Positions 7,056 through 14,477 of a DNA stretch of 14,527 nucleotides are shown in pieces. A program made the translations under genes and the position numbers. Below the pieces are notes generated by a model. That model searched no databases, had not been told where the DNA came from, and saw nothing but the letters and a program-made list of their open reading frames with translations. Source of the DNA: SAR202 cluster bacterium (GTDB taxonomy: Bacteria > Chloroflexota > Dehalococcoidia > Lucifugimonadales > UBA1123); contig JASLRP010000592.1 of assembly GCA_030743915.1 (NCBI GenBank), positions 1 to 14,527 on the forward strand, read 5' to 3'. The first letter of the stretch is position 1; every line of letters begins with the position of its first letter.

Positions 7056-10000
7056 TTGGTCTCGTAACCGTTCTTCTCGTCCCACAGACGAGATTCCTCG
7101 TCGCGTTCATTCGGGTCGCCGTATCCTCCTCCGCCTGATGAAAGAGCGATTATCCGATCGCCGGGGAATACCGGAACGCCAGTCTCCTTTGTCGCCAGCA
7201 CCCGCTCTGTGCCATTGGAGATCAGGCTATACCTGTGGGGCAGTCCGGCCGAGCCGCCGAACAATCCGAAGGGCGGCACTTTTGCTCCGTCCCCTGCGGT
7301 ATTCATGGCGGCCTCACCCTCGCCTTGATAGATGATCTCGCACACCGCTCCAAGACCGCCCCTCCACTGCCCAACTCCGGCTGAGTCGGGGCGCAGTTCG
7401 TGGTTCACAACGAACAGAGGGAACCGTTCCTCAGTGACCTCGACGCTGGGGGCGCGGATTCCGCCGGCGACATTCACCTCGCCGACTCCCGTCCATCCAT
7501 CGTTCCCTGAAGACGCGCCGCCGCCGCCCCTCGCCATGAAGAAGTGCCAGATGAAATACCTCCCGGTCCGCGGGTCAGTTCCGGTAATTGCGTACCTCAA
7601 TCGGCGAGAGAATCCAGCGTTCACCGCCATAGGCACGGCGTTGGCAATAGCCTTGAATATCGCCTCGATAATCTCCTCAGCGCAGTGGTTGGTGCTCATG
7701 CACACAGGCGCCGGCGGGTTGGCGTTGACGATCAGCCCTCTGGGAGCGACAACCGTGAGCGGCCCCATCGAGCCTTCGTTCTTCGCCACGTCGTATGGCG
7801 CGAGGTACATGATGGCCGCGTGAGCTATCGAACGAGTGTTAGCGTATGCGCTGTTGATGAAACCTGTGACCTGCTTGGCCGACTCGCTCAGGTCGATCTT
7901 CATGGTGTCGTCCGCGACGGTAATCTCAGCGCGAATGGGGATCATCTCACTGTCAAAGCCATCATCATCAACCAGGGACTCGCCTCTGTACACGCCGTCT
8001 GGCCAGTCGGTTATGATCTGCCTGACCTGACGCTCGGTAGCGGAGAGTATGCCGTCTATGACCGCCAGCAGCGTCTCGACGTCGTAGTGTTCGAGAATCT
8101 CAAGCATCCGACGCTCAGCCGTCGAGACCGAACCTATCTGAGCGTTAAGGTCGCCGAGGAAATTCTCAGGCAGCCTGACGTTGGCAGATAGCATACCCAG
8201 CAGGTCTTCTCTGGGCTGGCCTTTGTCGTGAATTCTCAATGGAGGAATTCTAAGCCCCTCGTGGAAAATCTCGCTGGCCGAGGGGTTGTATCCCCCGTGG
8301 GAAGCTCCACCCACATCGCTGTGGTGGGCGCGGTTGACCGTTAGAAACAGCAATTTCCCCTGGTGGAACACGGGCTTGATTACGGTGATGTCCGGCAGGT
8401 GGCTGCCGCCGTTGTACGGGTCGTTGAGAGCAAACATGTCGCCGGGATGAATGTCGACGCCAAAGGTATTCAAAACCGCTTCGCCTGCCACAGGCAACGC
8501 GCTGACATGCACGGGAATCCCCTCACCCTGAGCAATGAGTCGGCATTGATTGTCCAGGATGGCGGTGGAGAAATCCCGACTGGAGTTCAGAATCTGGGAC
8601 ATGGCCGTCCGAAGCATAACGTCCATCATCTCGATTGCGATGGACTCCAGGCGGTTCTCGACGACGGACAGGGTCACAGGGTCTGCGCCCGCGGCATCAG
8701 GAGTCTGAGCTTCGATGGACTCCACGTCCGTCAACTCGATGACCAGCGTTCCGTCGGCGCCCATTTCCGCGACATCGCCGTGGCCGAGAACTACGGTTGT
8801 GAACTCTGATTCCAAGATCGCAGGCCCCTGGACCTGTTCAACATCGGATAATCCGCTGACGTGGTGAACGGAAACATCTTCCCAGGCGCCCATGTGGACT
8901 TGTCTCGTGCCGGATTTTGGTCCGCTGGATGGAGTAGACTGATCTCCGTCGGATTCAGATATGCCGGGCAGAGCCGCCGAAATTGACGCCCGGAGGGTCA
9001 CGAGACGGATCTCCTGCTCGGACTGGCTGTACGAGTAAAGTTCCTCGAACCGACGGTGGAAATTCTCGGCCCACTGTTCTTTTAGTTGCGAAACCTCCAG
9101 AGCGATGTCAGGCACGGGCACCGTGACTTCGTAAATCTGATCGAGGTAGCGCATATCGGCTGTGAATTCAACCACGATATCTTCATCGGACATGCCGTTC
9201 TCTCGAAGCCGCTGGCGTCCCTGGCTTTCCATCATCCTCAACCGTGAGCGCATCTCGTCCACGTCCAGGGTTTCGAGCCCGGCTGGGTGCGATTGGGAGT
9301 AATCGTACTGAAGGTCCGAGGCCAGCATTCCGAAGGCCGAAAGCACCGGGGCCGCTGGATGAACTATCACTTTGCGAATTCCGATCTCTCTGGCGACTTG
9401 GTTCGCCAACATGCCGGCAGCCCCGCCAAAGGCAACCATCGCGAACTCACGCGGGTCCAGTCCCTTGCGCACTGAGGCCAGCCGTATGCCTTCGGCGATA
9501 GAGTTGGAAACGACTCTCAAGATGCCTGCGGCCGCATCCGTGACTGACAGGCCCAGAGGGTCGGCGACCTTCTCTTGAATGGCCTTCTCCGACAAGCTGG
9601 AATCCAGATTCGCGCGGCCTCCCAGGAAGGATTCAGGGTCCAATAGGCCGAGGACCAACGCTGCATCGGTCACAGTCGGGTCATCGCCGCCCAGACCGTA
9701 ACAGGCAGGGCCGGGGTCCGCCCCCGCGCTGTCCGGGCCGACTCTCAGGACGCCGCCCAGGTCCACCCTGGCGATGCTGCCTCCTCCTGCTCCCAGCGTA
9801 TGGATGTCGATCATCGGAACGGCGATCTTCCAGCCGGCCTCGTATTTCTCGTTAGCCACGTGGGGCCGTCCGCCCTCGATGATCGAAATATCGGTGCTTG
9901 TTCCTCCCATGTCCAGCGCGATGACATTCTCCTCGCCCACCACCGACGCCGCATAAGCCGCGCCTTTCGCTCCACCTGCAGGGCCGGACAGTATCGAACG

Positions 10001-10774
10001 GACAGCGAAACGAATCGAGTCTTCGATCGGAGCCGCGCCGCCGTTGGACTGGATTATCAGCACCTTGCTTTCGTCGCTGTGTTCGTTCATGCGTTGTTGA
10101 AGATTGCCGAGGTATCTCCCAAGCTCCGGACCGACGTAGGCGTTGAGCGCCGTGGCGCTGAGACGGTCGAACTCCTTAATCTGTGGAAGAACTTGATGTG
10201 ACAACGAAATGAAAGCGTCAGGAAACGCCATCCTGATCTCTGCTTCAGCCTGCAACTCGTGGTCAGGGTTCATGAAAGAGAACAGAAAACACACTGCCAG
10301 CGAATCGACACCCTCGGCCTTCAATTCCCGAAGAGCGCCCCTCAGCGCGTCCAAGTCCAGCGGAGTGTGGACACTGCCGTCGAACTTCACCCTCTCCGGA
10401 ACTCCCAGCCGGAGGTAACGCGGCACCAACGGTTCCACTGGCTTCATTCGCAGGTTGTAGCGGTCCTCTTTAAGGCCCTCCCGCATCTCCAGTAAATCGC
10501 GAAAACCTTCGGTGGTTATCAGGCCGACGTTGGCCCCTTTGCGCTCAACCAGGGTGTTGGTCGCCACGGTGGTCCCGTGAACGATCAACTCGACTTCGGC
10601 GAGCAGTTGGTCCAGCGTCTGACCGTGAGCCTCGGCCACTTCGGTCAGGCCCCTCAGGACTCCAATCGACGGGTCGCTGGGGGTTGAATGAGTTTTGAAA
10701 TGCCCGATTGGCTGGTCGTCCTGGGCCACAACCAGGTCTGTGAATGTTCCGCCGACGTCTATTCCGATTCTCAA
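7052..10774 (-). CDS. Fused HyuA-HyuB hydantoinase / 5-oxoprolinase family ATP-dependent amidase
   Basis: This 1240-residue protein joins both subunits of N-methylhydantoinase/acetone-carboxylase-like enzymes in one chain, as in ATP-dependent 5-oxoprolinase, which has similar length. The HyuA half (about 1-690) has the ASKHA-fold phosphate loop DVGGTFTD (6-13), VHGTTVATNT (65-74), SGPAGGAKGA (263-272) and ALDMGGTSTD (286-295). A Ser/Gly-rich stretch near 605-625 is in its C-terminal part. The HyuB half (about 697-1220) has NDPYNGGSHLPD (784-795), RAHHSDVGG (815-823) with likely metal-binding His/Asp, and ends with GGGGYGDP (1214-1221). The family couples ATP hydrolysis to opening of a cyclic imide or lactam. 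The start is TTG at 10774, with AAGGA 8 bases upstream and no in-frame ATG nearby. The true substrate (5-oxoproline, hydantoin or another lactam) is undecided. Confidence 0.9.
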   Translation of the reverse strand: MRIGIDVGGTFTDLVVAQDDQPIGHFKTHSTPSDPSIGVLRGLTEVAEAHGQTLDQLLAEVELIVHGTTVATNTLVERKGANVGLITTEGFRDLLEMREGLKEDRYNLRMKPVEPLVPRYLRLGVPERVKFDGSVHTPLDLDALRGALRELKAEGVDSLAVCFLFSFMNPDHELQAEAEIRMAFPDAFISLSHQVLPQIKEFDRLSATALNAYVGPELGRYLGNLQQRMNEHSDESKVLIIQSNGGAAPIEDSIRFAVRSILSGPAGGAKGAAYAASVVGEENVIALDMGGTSTDISIIEGGRPHVANEKYEAGWKIAVPMIDIHTLGAGGGSIARVDLGGVLRVGPDSAGADPGPACYGLGGDDPTVTDAALVLGLLDPESFLGGRANLDSSLSEKAIQEKVADPLGLSVTDAAAGILRVVSNSIAEGIRLASVRKGLDPREFAMVAFGGAAGMLANQVAREIGIRKVIVHPAAPVLSAFGMLASDLQYDYSQSHPAGLETLDVDEMRSRLRMMESQGRQRLRENGMSDEDIVVEFTADMRYLDQIYEVTVPVPDIALEVSQLKEQWAENFHRRFEELYSYSQSEQEIRLVTLRASISAALPGISESDGDQSTPSSGPKSGTRQVHMGAWEDVSVHHVSGLSDVEQVQGPAILESEFTTVVLGHGDVAEMGADGTLVIELTDVESIEAQTPDAAGADPVTLSVVENRLESIAIEMMDVMLRTAMSQILNSSRDFSTAILDNQCRLIAQGEGIPVHVSALPVAGEAVLNTFGVDIHPGDMFALNDPYNGGSHLPDITVIKPVFHQGKLLFLTVNRAHHSDVGGASHGGYNPSASEIFHEGLRIPPLRIHDKGQPREDLLGMLSANVRLPENFLGDLNAQIGSVSTAERRMLEILEHYDVETLLAVIDGILSATERQVRQIITDWPDGVYRGESLVDDDGFDSEMIPIRAEITVADDTMKIDLSESAKQVTGFINSAYANTRSIAHAAIMYLAPYDVAKNEGSMGPLTVVAPRGLIVNANPPAPVCMSTNHCAEEIIEAIFKAIANAVPMAVNAGFSRRLRYAITGTDPRTGRYFIWHFFMARGGGGASSGNDGWTGVGEVNVAGGIRAPSVEVTEERFPLFVVNHELRPDSAGVGQWRGGLGAVCEIIYQGEGEAAMNTAGDGAKVPPFGLFGGSAGLPHRYSLISNGTERVLATKETGVPVFPGDRIIALSSGGGGYGDPNERDEESRLWDEKNGYETK

Positions 10775-10782
10775 GATTTCAT

Positions 10783-10787
10783 TCCTT
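10783..10787 (-). promoter_or_regulatory. Shine-Dalgarno site for the TTG start of the hydantoinase fusion
   Basis: On the minus strand AAGGA sits 8 bases before a TTG whose product begins MRIGIDVGGTFTD, exactly where HyuA proteins begin. A nearby ATG is out of frame and reaches a stop after three codons. Confidence 0.6.
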
Positions 10788-10805
10788 TGGTGTGGGTGAT
10801 TAGGT

Positions 10806-10830
10806 GTCAGGATTTCAAGCGTCAGGATTT
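10806..10830 (-). repeat. Ten-base direct repeat around the GNAT stop codon
   Basis: AAATCCTGAC (minus strand) occurs at 10821-10830, where it contains the TGA stop of the GNAT gene, and again at 10806-10815 in the leader of the hydantoinase gene, with a 15-base period. It looks like a small local duplication; a regulatory role is possible but unsupported. Confidence 0.4.
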
Positions 10831-11397
10831 GTTGAGTTCCGGGTGTAGCATCGAACCAAGTCTCTCACGGCACTCTTTGATGTCGATGCTCATGGGTTGG
10901 AATTGTGCGCCAACTGCGCCGACAACAGGGCCGAAGGGTTGGAAGCCCAGGCGATCGTAAAATTTCTCCTGAGTCAACGTGCCCGACACGATTCCCAGAT
11001 CATACTCGCGCTTGATGCAGTGATTCACAAGCATTGTCAGAAGGCCTTGCACAACTCTGCCGTGCCTGTGGTCTTTCTTCACTGCAAGAAGCCGAATCTC
11101 GCAGATGGACTTGTTGAAATCAAGCGCCGAGTCCAGCGTCATGTCCAGAGCCTGAAACTTCAGATCTAGCGAGAATGGTCGGGTGTCATTCACGCTCACC
11201 ATCCCGATCAGAGTGTCTACCTCCAGGCACAGAAAGTAGGTGTTGTTGGCATGGAAAGGATCGACGCGCCGCTCCTCAGAGTTGGGTTCGTGCTGGGGGA
11301 TTTCCTGAACGAAGGTCTGGTAGTTCAGCCGGTGAATCTGCTCATACTCCCAATCTTCGGACACCATCTTGAATGTCAGCGAAGTTGGGGTTTGCAA
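10822..11397 (-). CDS. GNAT-fold acyltransferase (possibly FeeM/autoinducer-synthase-like)
   Basis: The 191-residue protein has the GNAT acyl-CoA-binding region: a beta strand EIRLLAVKKDHR followed by RHGRVVQGLL (about 100-120), and the C-terminal EKFYDRLGFQPFG (144-156) typical of the fold. The N-terminal pattern IHRLNYQTFVQEI resembles the LRY-x-VFV-E start of N-acyl amino acid and acyl-homoserine-lactone synthases, and the end QFQPMSID also recalls that group. Long-chain N-acyl transfer is therefore a possible function, though plain N-acetylation remains possible. The start is TTG at 11397, backed by a perfect GGAGGT 5 bases upstream; an internal ATG at 11367 would discard the first 10 residues. 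It follows the PlsY-like gene by 13 bases, so the two acyl-transfer genes are probably made together. Confidence 0.75.
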   Translation of the reverse strand: MQTPTSLTFKMVSEDWEYEQIHRLNYQTFVQEIPQHEPNSEERRVDPFHANNTYFLCLEVDTLIGMVSVNDTRPFSLDLKFQALDMTLDSALDFNKSICEIRLLAVKKDHRHGRVVQGLLTMLVNHCIKREYDLGIVSGTLTQEKFYDRLGFQPFGPVVGAVGAQFQPMSIDIKECRERLGSMLHPELNKS

Positions 11398-11402
11398 TTG
11401 CG

Positions 11403-11408
11403 ACCTCC
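11403..11408 (-). promoter_or_regulatory. Strong Shine-Dalgarno site deciding a TTG start
   Basis: GGAGGT on the minus strand lies 5 bases before the TTG at 11397 and just after the PlsY stop codon. It is among the best ribosome-binding matches in the window and supports the TTG over the later ATG at 11367. Confidence 0.75.
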
Positions 11409-11410
11409 AC

Positions 11411-12016
11411 TCAGAGCCTGCGATACCAGTCGAGCCTCTGTTTCCTGTTGCTCAGAAATTCCAAAATGTTTTCCCGATGGGCGAACAGCACCAGTGTTAC
11501 CACAAACCCTATCGCCACCACAAGAACCCCGTCCTGTCCGAGGCCGTAAGCGATGGCGGGAGTTGCTGTGATCGCCACGAGGCCAGAGAAGGTGAGATGC
11601 CGAAAGGTCGCCATTGCGAATGCAGCGACCAGAACCGCTGTGGCAACCAGGACCGGGTTCAGAATCAAACCAATTCCCAACGCCGGAGCCATCCCCTTGC
11701 CGCCTCGAAATCTAAGTTGGGCGGGCCACACATGCCCGGCGACAACCGCGAACATCGTGACGCCGACTGCCCACGGTTCGAGGTCGAAATGTTGCGCCAG
11801 CCAGATTGCCAGAGCGCCTTTGCCTGCGTCCACAACAAGAGTGATCGCGAACCCCAGCCTGCCGAGGGTGCGAGACACGTTTCGAGCGCCGGAGCTTCCG
11901 CTGCCAGACTCCCTGATGTCTCGGCCAGTGCGAAACCTGACCAGATAGTACCCGGCGTTCACACATCCCAGCACGTAGCAGGCAAGGATTATGGATATCA
12001 GCGCGGCAACCGACAT
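11411..12016 (-). CDS. plsY: PlsY-like acyl-phosphate:glycerol-3-phosphate acyltransferase
   Basis: The 201-residue hydrophobic protein has about five membrane segments. It carries the PlsY motifs in order: motif 1 as SGSGSSGARNVSR (about 37-49), the VVDAGKG segment (61-67), motif 2 as GHVWPAQLRFRGGKGMA (94-110) forming the glycerol-phosphate loop, and motif 3 as HRENI (180-184). PlsY transfers an acyl group from acyl-phosphate, made by PlsX, to glycerol-3-phosphate, the first step of membrane phospholipid synthesis. Motif 1 is unusual: most members read SGN-x-GATN, but here the Asn and Thr are Ser and Arg. It may be a divergent or second PlsY with altered acceptor use. It starts 11 bases after the response regulator stop, without a clear ribosome site, so re-initiation is likely. 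Confidence 0.86.
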   Translation of the reverse strand: MSVAALISIILACYVLGCVNAGYYLVRFRTGRDIRESGSGSSGARNVSRTLGRLGFAITLVVDAGKGALAIWLAQHFDLEPWAVGVTMFAVVAGHVWPAQLRFRGGKGMAPALGIGLILNPVLVATAVLVAAFAMATFRHLTFSGLVAITATPAIAYGLGQDGVLVVAIGFVVTLVLFAHRENILEFLSNRKQRLDWYRRL

Positions 12017-12027
12017 TCAGAGAGTTG

Positions 12028-12693
12028 TTAAGACTCGTTCTGAGGGGCCAGGCCATGCTGGGCGGCAAACACAGCCGCTTCGCTGCGTCGGGCAAGGCCC
12101 AGCTTGTCTAGAATCCGGCTCACGTGATTTCGCGCCGTGTTCTCGCTGATGACCAGTTCCTCGGCTATCTGACGATTGGTCATTCCCTGAGCAATCAGGC
12201 TCAGGACTTCACGCTCTCGGTCTGATATCGCATCCAGAGCGCGGTCCTGTTCCGACTCCAAAAGGTTCGCAAATTTGTCTATCACCGATCTGGTAATCGC
12301 AGGATCCAGCAGACTCTGACCCTCGCTGACCGCTCGGATCGCCTTCAGGAGGTCCGCCCGGTTGACATTCTTCAAAAGGAAGCCCGAGGCGCCCGCCATG
12401 ATGGCCGATGTCACAGCCTCGTCTTCGGCGAAGGAGGTCAGCATCAGCACGTTGATGCTGGGGTGGGCGCTCTTGATGATTCGACACGCCTCTATGCCGT
12501 TCATGCCCTCCATGCGGACATCCATCAGGACCACATTCGGCTCGAAAGTGTCGGCCATGCGTCCGGCTTCCTGCGCCGAGCCGGCCTCGGCCACAACGTC
12601 GATGTCATTTTCAGGTTCCAGAATCGCCTTCAACCCGGTGCGAACAACCTCGTGGTCGTCCACGACCATCAACCTGATTCTCTCTGTCGTCAT
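12028..12693 (-). CDS. NarL/FixJ (LuxR-type) response regulator
   Basis: The 221-residue protein has the two-domain NarL layout. The receiver domain (1-125) has the acidic pair Asp12-Asp13, phospho-acceptor Asp58 in VLMDVRM, Thr86 in MLTSF and Lys108 in FLLKN. The C-terminal LuxR helix-turn-helix (about 155-215) shows SDREREVLSLIAQGMTNRQIA, then a recognition helix SENTARNHVSRILDKLG. Phosphorylation by the partner kinase would trigger dimerisation and DNA binding. The cognate kinase is encoded 36 bases upstream. ATG at 12693 has AAGGGA upstream. The target promoters are unknown; the genes downstream, and its own promoter, are the obvious candidates. Confidence 0.93.
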   Translation of the reverse strand: MTTERIRLMVVDDHEVVRTGLKAILEPENDIDVVAEAGSAQEAGRMADTFEPNVVLMDVRMEGMNGIEACRIIKSAHPSINVLMLTSFAEDEAVTSAIMAGASGFLLKNVNRADLLKAIRAVSEGQSLLDPAITRSVIDKFANLLESEQDRALDAISDREREVLSLIAQGMTNRQIAEELVISENTARNHVSRILDKLGLARRSEAAVFAAQHGLAPQNES

Positions 12694-12729
12694 GGCGGAA
12701 TCCCTTCACTTGGCTTGTGGCTCTGGAAA

Positions 12730-14388
12730 TCAGACAGGCAGCGTGACCGTGACGCTGGTCCCATCGCCCGGAACTGACTCAATACTAACACTCCCGTCCA
12801 ACTCCTCGGTGCGTCTGCTCATATTCTCAAGCCCGTAACCCCGAACCACCGAGTTCTGGTCGAAGCCCTGCCCGTCGTCAACCACCCTGAGGTGAATCTC
12901 GCCTTCCTCGTATGTCAGAGTCACTTCCACACGCGAGGCGGCGGCATGCTTCAACACATTGGCTAGTGACTCCTGAGTGAGCCGGTACAGGGCGGTCGCG
13001 CCAGCCACAGACAGTGGTCGTTCATCACCGACCGTCTCCAAAGTCGCCTCCAGGCCGGAGACGCGGGAGAATTCGCTGACCTGGTTGGTCAGCATCTCAG
13101 AGACGCCCTTTTGGCCAGCGAGATATGGTTTCAAGTCGAAGATGTAGTGCCGGACCTCCAGCAGCGTCTCCTTGGATAACGCCACGAGCTGACGAAGACG
13201 GTCTGGCAGGTCCTCGCGCCCCTGGTCGGCAAGATCGGCTGAGGTCTCCAGTTGCAGCCCTAGAATGAAGATGGACTGAGCGATGCCGTCGTGAATTTCC
13301 CGCGCTATCCGGGCGCGTTCCTCCTGGGCGGCGAGGTCAGTCGCCTGGACCGCAAGCGCTGCGTTATGAAGCCCGATTGCGACCTGTCCTGCTATGGTCT
13401 CGACCAGTTGACTTGGAGGCGTGCCATCGGTGGACTCGTCTCTGGTCGCGGCCAACAGGACTCCCAGGGTTTCGCCGCCGGCTGCCAGAGGCACGGCGAT
13501 GTGCGTCCCACGTTTCGAACTCGACCGCTCAGTTTTGCCGCTGGCGAATGCGGCCTCTGCCAGATGAATGGGAATCTGCTCAAGCTCGACGGATGAGGAC
13601 ACAACCGACAGACGCGAAGCGCTGTCGGGCATCGTTACCGCCAGATACAGGAAATTTCCAAGGTGGCGAGCGGCCTGAGCAACGCTGGAAGTGAGCGTCA
13701 CCGTGTCGTTGCCGCTACTGACCACCGCCTCGGTGATGCGAAACAGCGTCTCGGTCTCATCCAGGGCCGCCCGGGTTCGCAGTCTCTGTTCCTGAAGGCT
13801 TCTGAAAAGCGAGCCAATATAGGCAACTACGATGGCAATGAGATACGCCGTGGTGATATTCCCGAAGAAGAAGGAGCGCTGACCGACAGCTGTGGCGCCA
13901 TCGAATCCGTCACCCGACAACCCAACCACAAGAACGTACCCCAAGGAGAACACCGTCACCGTCGCCATGCTCTTTCCCTGTCCCAGCAGGAACGCAGGGA
14001 CCATGATCGAGGTTACGGCAAAATGCCAGAATGGGCTGCCCCATCCTCCGCTGAAATAGATCACCGCCAGACTGCCGATGATATCCGCCGCGCTCACCGC
14101 TGCCAGTTCTGGAGACACCCTCGCCACAACGCCGTCGCTGGATGACGAGTCGAGGGTCGGGTATATCCGCAGAGAAAAAAGCGTGCCTGCCGCCAGATGC
14201 GCGATGGCGTAGAGAAGAAGGCCAGGCTCGTAGCGGAGATTGGCGTCTGGAGAGGCTTCGCCGAACACCAGAACGGCCGCCAACGCAATCGTAATCCAGC
14301 GAAACAAAAAAAGGAAACCAACAGGATTTGCAAGGGTGGCCCGCGACACACGGCCCCAAATCGCCAGGGGCATTCGAGTGGATGACAT
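12730..14388 (-). CDS. Membrane sensor histidine kinase with GAF domain (NarX/DesK-type, HisKA_3)
   Basis: From the ATG at 14388 the protein has 552 residues. About six transmembrane segments fill residues 20-195, followed by a short coiled linker (195-225) and a GAF domain (about 227-348). The HisKA_3 dimerisation helix carries ARIAREIHDGIAQ with phospho-acceptor His366. The ATPase domain shows the N box QESLANVLKHA (about 472-482), DDGQGFD (504-510) and GYGLENM (517-523). It should autophosphorylate and pass the phosphate to the downstream NarL-type regulator. The membrane part lacks a large periplasmic domain, so it may sense a membrane or hydrophobic signal, while GAF adds a cytosolic ligand. 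GGAGG lies 10 bases before this ATG. A longer GTG start at 14460 would fall inside tRNA sequence and is not accepted. Confidence 0.9.
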   Translation of the reverse strand: MSSTRMPLAIWGRVSRATLANPVGFLFLFRWITIALAAVLVFGEASPDANLRYEPGLLLYAIAHLAAGTLFSLRIYPTLDSSSSDGVVARVSPELAAVSAADIIGSLAVIYFSGGWGSPFWHFAVTSIMVPAFLLGQGKSMATVTVFSLGYVLVVGLSGDGFDGATAVGQRSFFFGNITTAYLIAIVVAYIGSLFRSLQEQRLRTRAALDETETLFRITEAVVSSGNDTVTLTSSVAQAARHLGNFLYLAVTMPDSASRLSVVSSSVELEQIPIHLAEAAFASGKTERSSSKRGTHIAVPLAAGGETLGVLLAATRDESTDGTPPSQLVETIAGQVAIGLHNAALAVQATDLAAQEERARIAREIHDGIAQSIFILGLQLETSADLADQGREDLPDRLRQLVALSKETLLEVRHYIFDLKPYLAGQKGVSEMLTNQVSEFSRVSGLEATLETVGDERPLSVAGATALYRLTQESLANVLKHAAASRVEVTLTYEEGEIHLRVVDDGQGFDQNSVVRGYGLENMSRRTEELDGSVSIESVPGDGTSVTVTLPV

Positions 14389-14398
14389 CCGCTGCTTG

Positions 14399-14403
14399 CC
14401 TCC
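14399..14403 (-). promoter_or_regulatory. Shine-Dalgarno site of the histidine kinase
   Basis: GGAGG on the minus strand lies 10 bases before the ATG at 14388. A second ATG at 14373 has no such site. The spacing is slightly long. Confidence 0.5.
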
Positions 14404-14432
14404 ACTTCTGCGCGAACCGGACCAGGTAGGTT

Positions 14433-14477
14433 TGGAGCGGGTGATGGGATTCGAACCCACGACATTCTGCTTGGGAA
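14433..14477 (-). tRNA. 3' half of tRNA-Gly(CCC), 5' half missing
   Basis: Read on the minus strand, the 45 bases match a tRNA from position 32 to the encoded CCA. The anticodon loop is TTCCCAA (anticodon CCC), followed by the 3' anticodon strand GCAGA, variable loop ATGTC, T arm GTGGG-TTCGAAT-CCCAT (one G-U pair), acceptor strand CACCCGC, discriminator T and CCA. The expected partners TCTGC (anticodon stem) and GCGGGTG (acceptor stem) are absent from the 50 bases upstream that remain in the window; ATATG stands where TCTGC should be. So this is not a working tRNA as seen. A likely reading is an attachment-site copy left by an integrative element that uses tRNA-Gly. A split gene or an assembly join is also possible. 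Confidence 0.7.

Larger units (their letters stand above)
1541..14388 (-). other. Probable co-directional operon or nested transcripts, ten genes
   Basis: Ten minus-strand genes follow one another from the kinase to the amidohydrolase with gaps of 36, 11, 13, 47, -4, 57, 81, 6 and 70 bases. No GC-rich hairpin followed by a T run was seen between them. The larger gaps (57, 70 and 81) could hold internal promoters; the 81-base gap at 4836-4916 is AT-rich. Co-transcription of the two-component system with the catabolic genes is inference from spacing and strand only. Confidence 0.5.

Noticed and set aside
7053..7085. GTG start at 7085 for the dehydratase
   Set aside because: The ATG at 7055 overlaps the upstream stop as ATGA and gives the usual family N-terminus, MKITDIRS.
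7544..8191. 215-residue plus-strand open frame opposite HyuB
   Set aside because: It is a shadow of the conserved HyuB half, with low-complexity Arg/Pro-rich composition and no motif.
14389..14460. Kinase start at GTG 14460, adding 24 residues
   Set aside because: The extra residues are a translation of the tRNA-Gly T arm and flank and have no ribosome site; ATG 14388 has GGAGG upstream and gives a sensible start before the first membrane segment.
14433..14477. tmRNA 3' end
   Set aside because: The anticodon loop TTCCCAA, the variable loop and the matching acceptor strand fit tRNA-Gly(CCC) position by position, unlike tmRNA, which has no anticodon arm.
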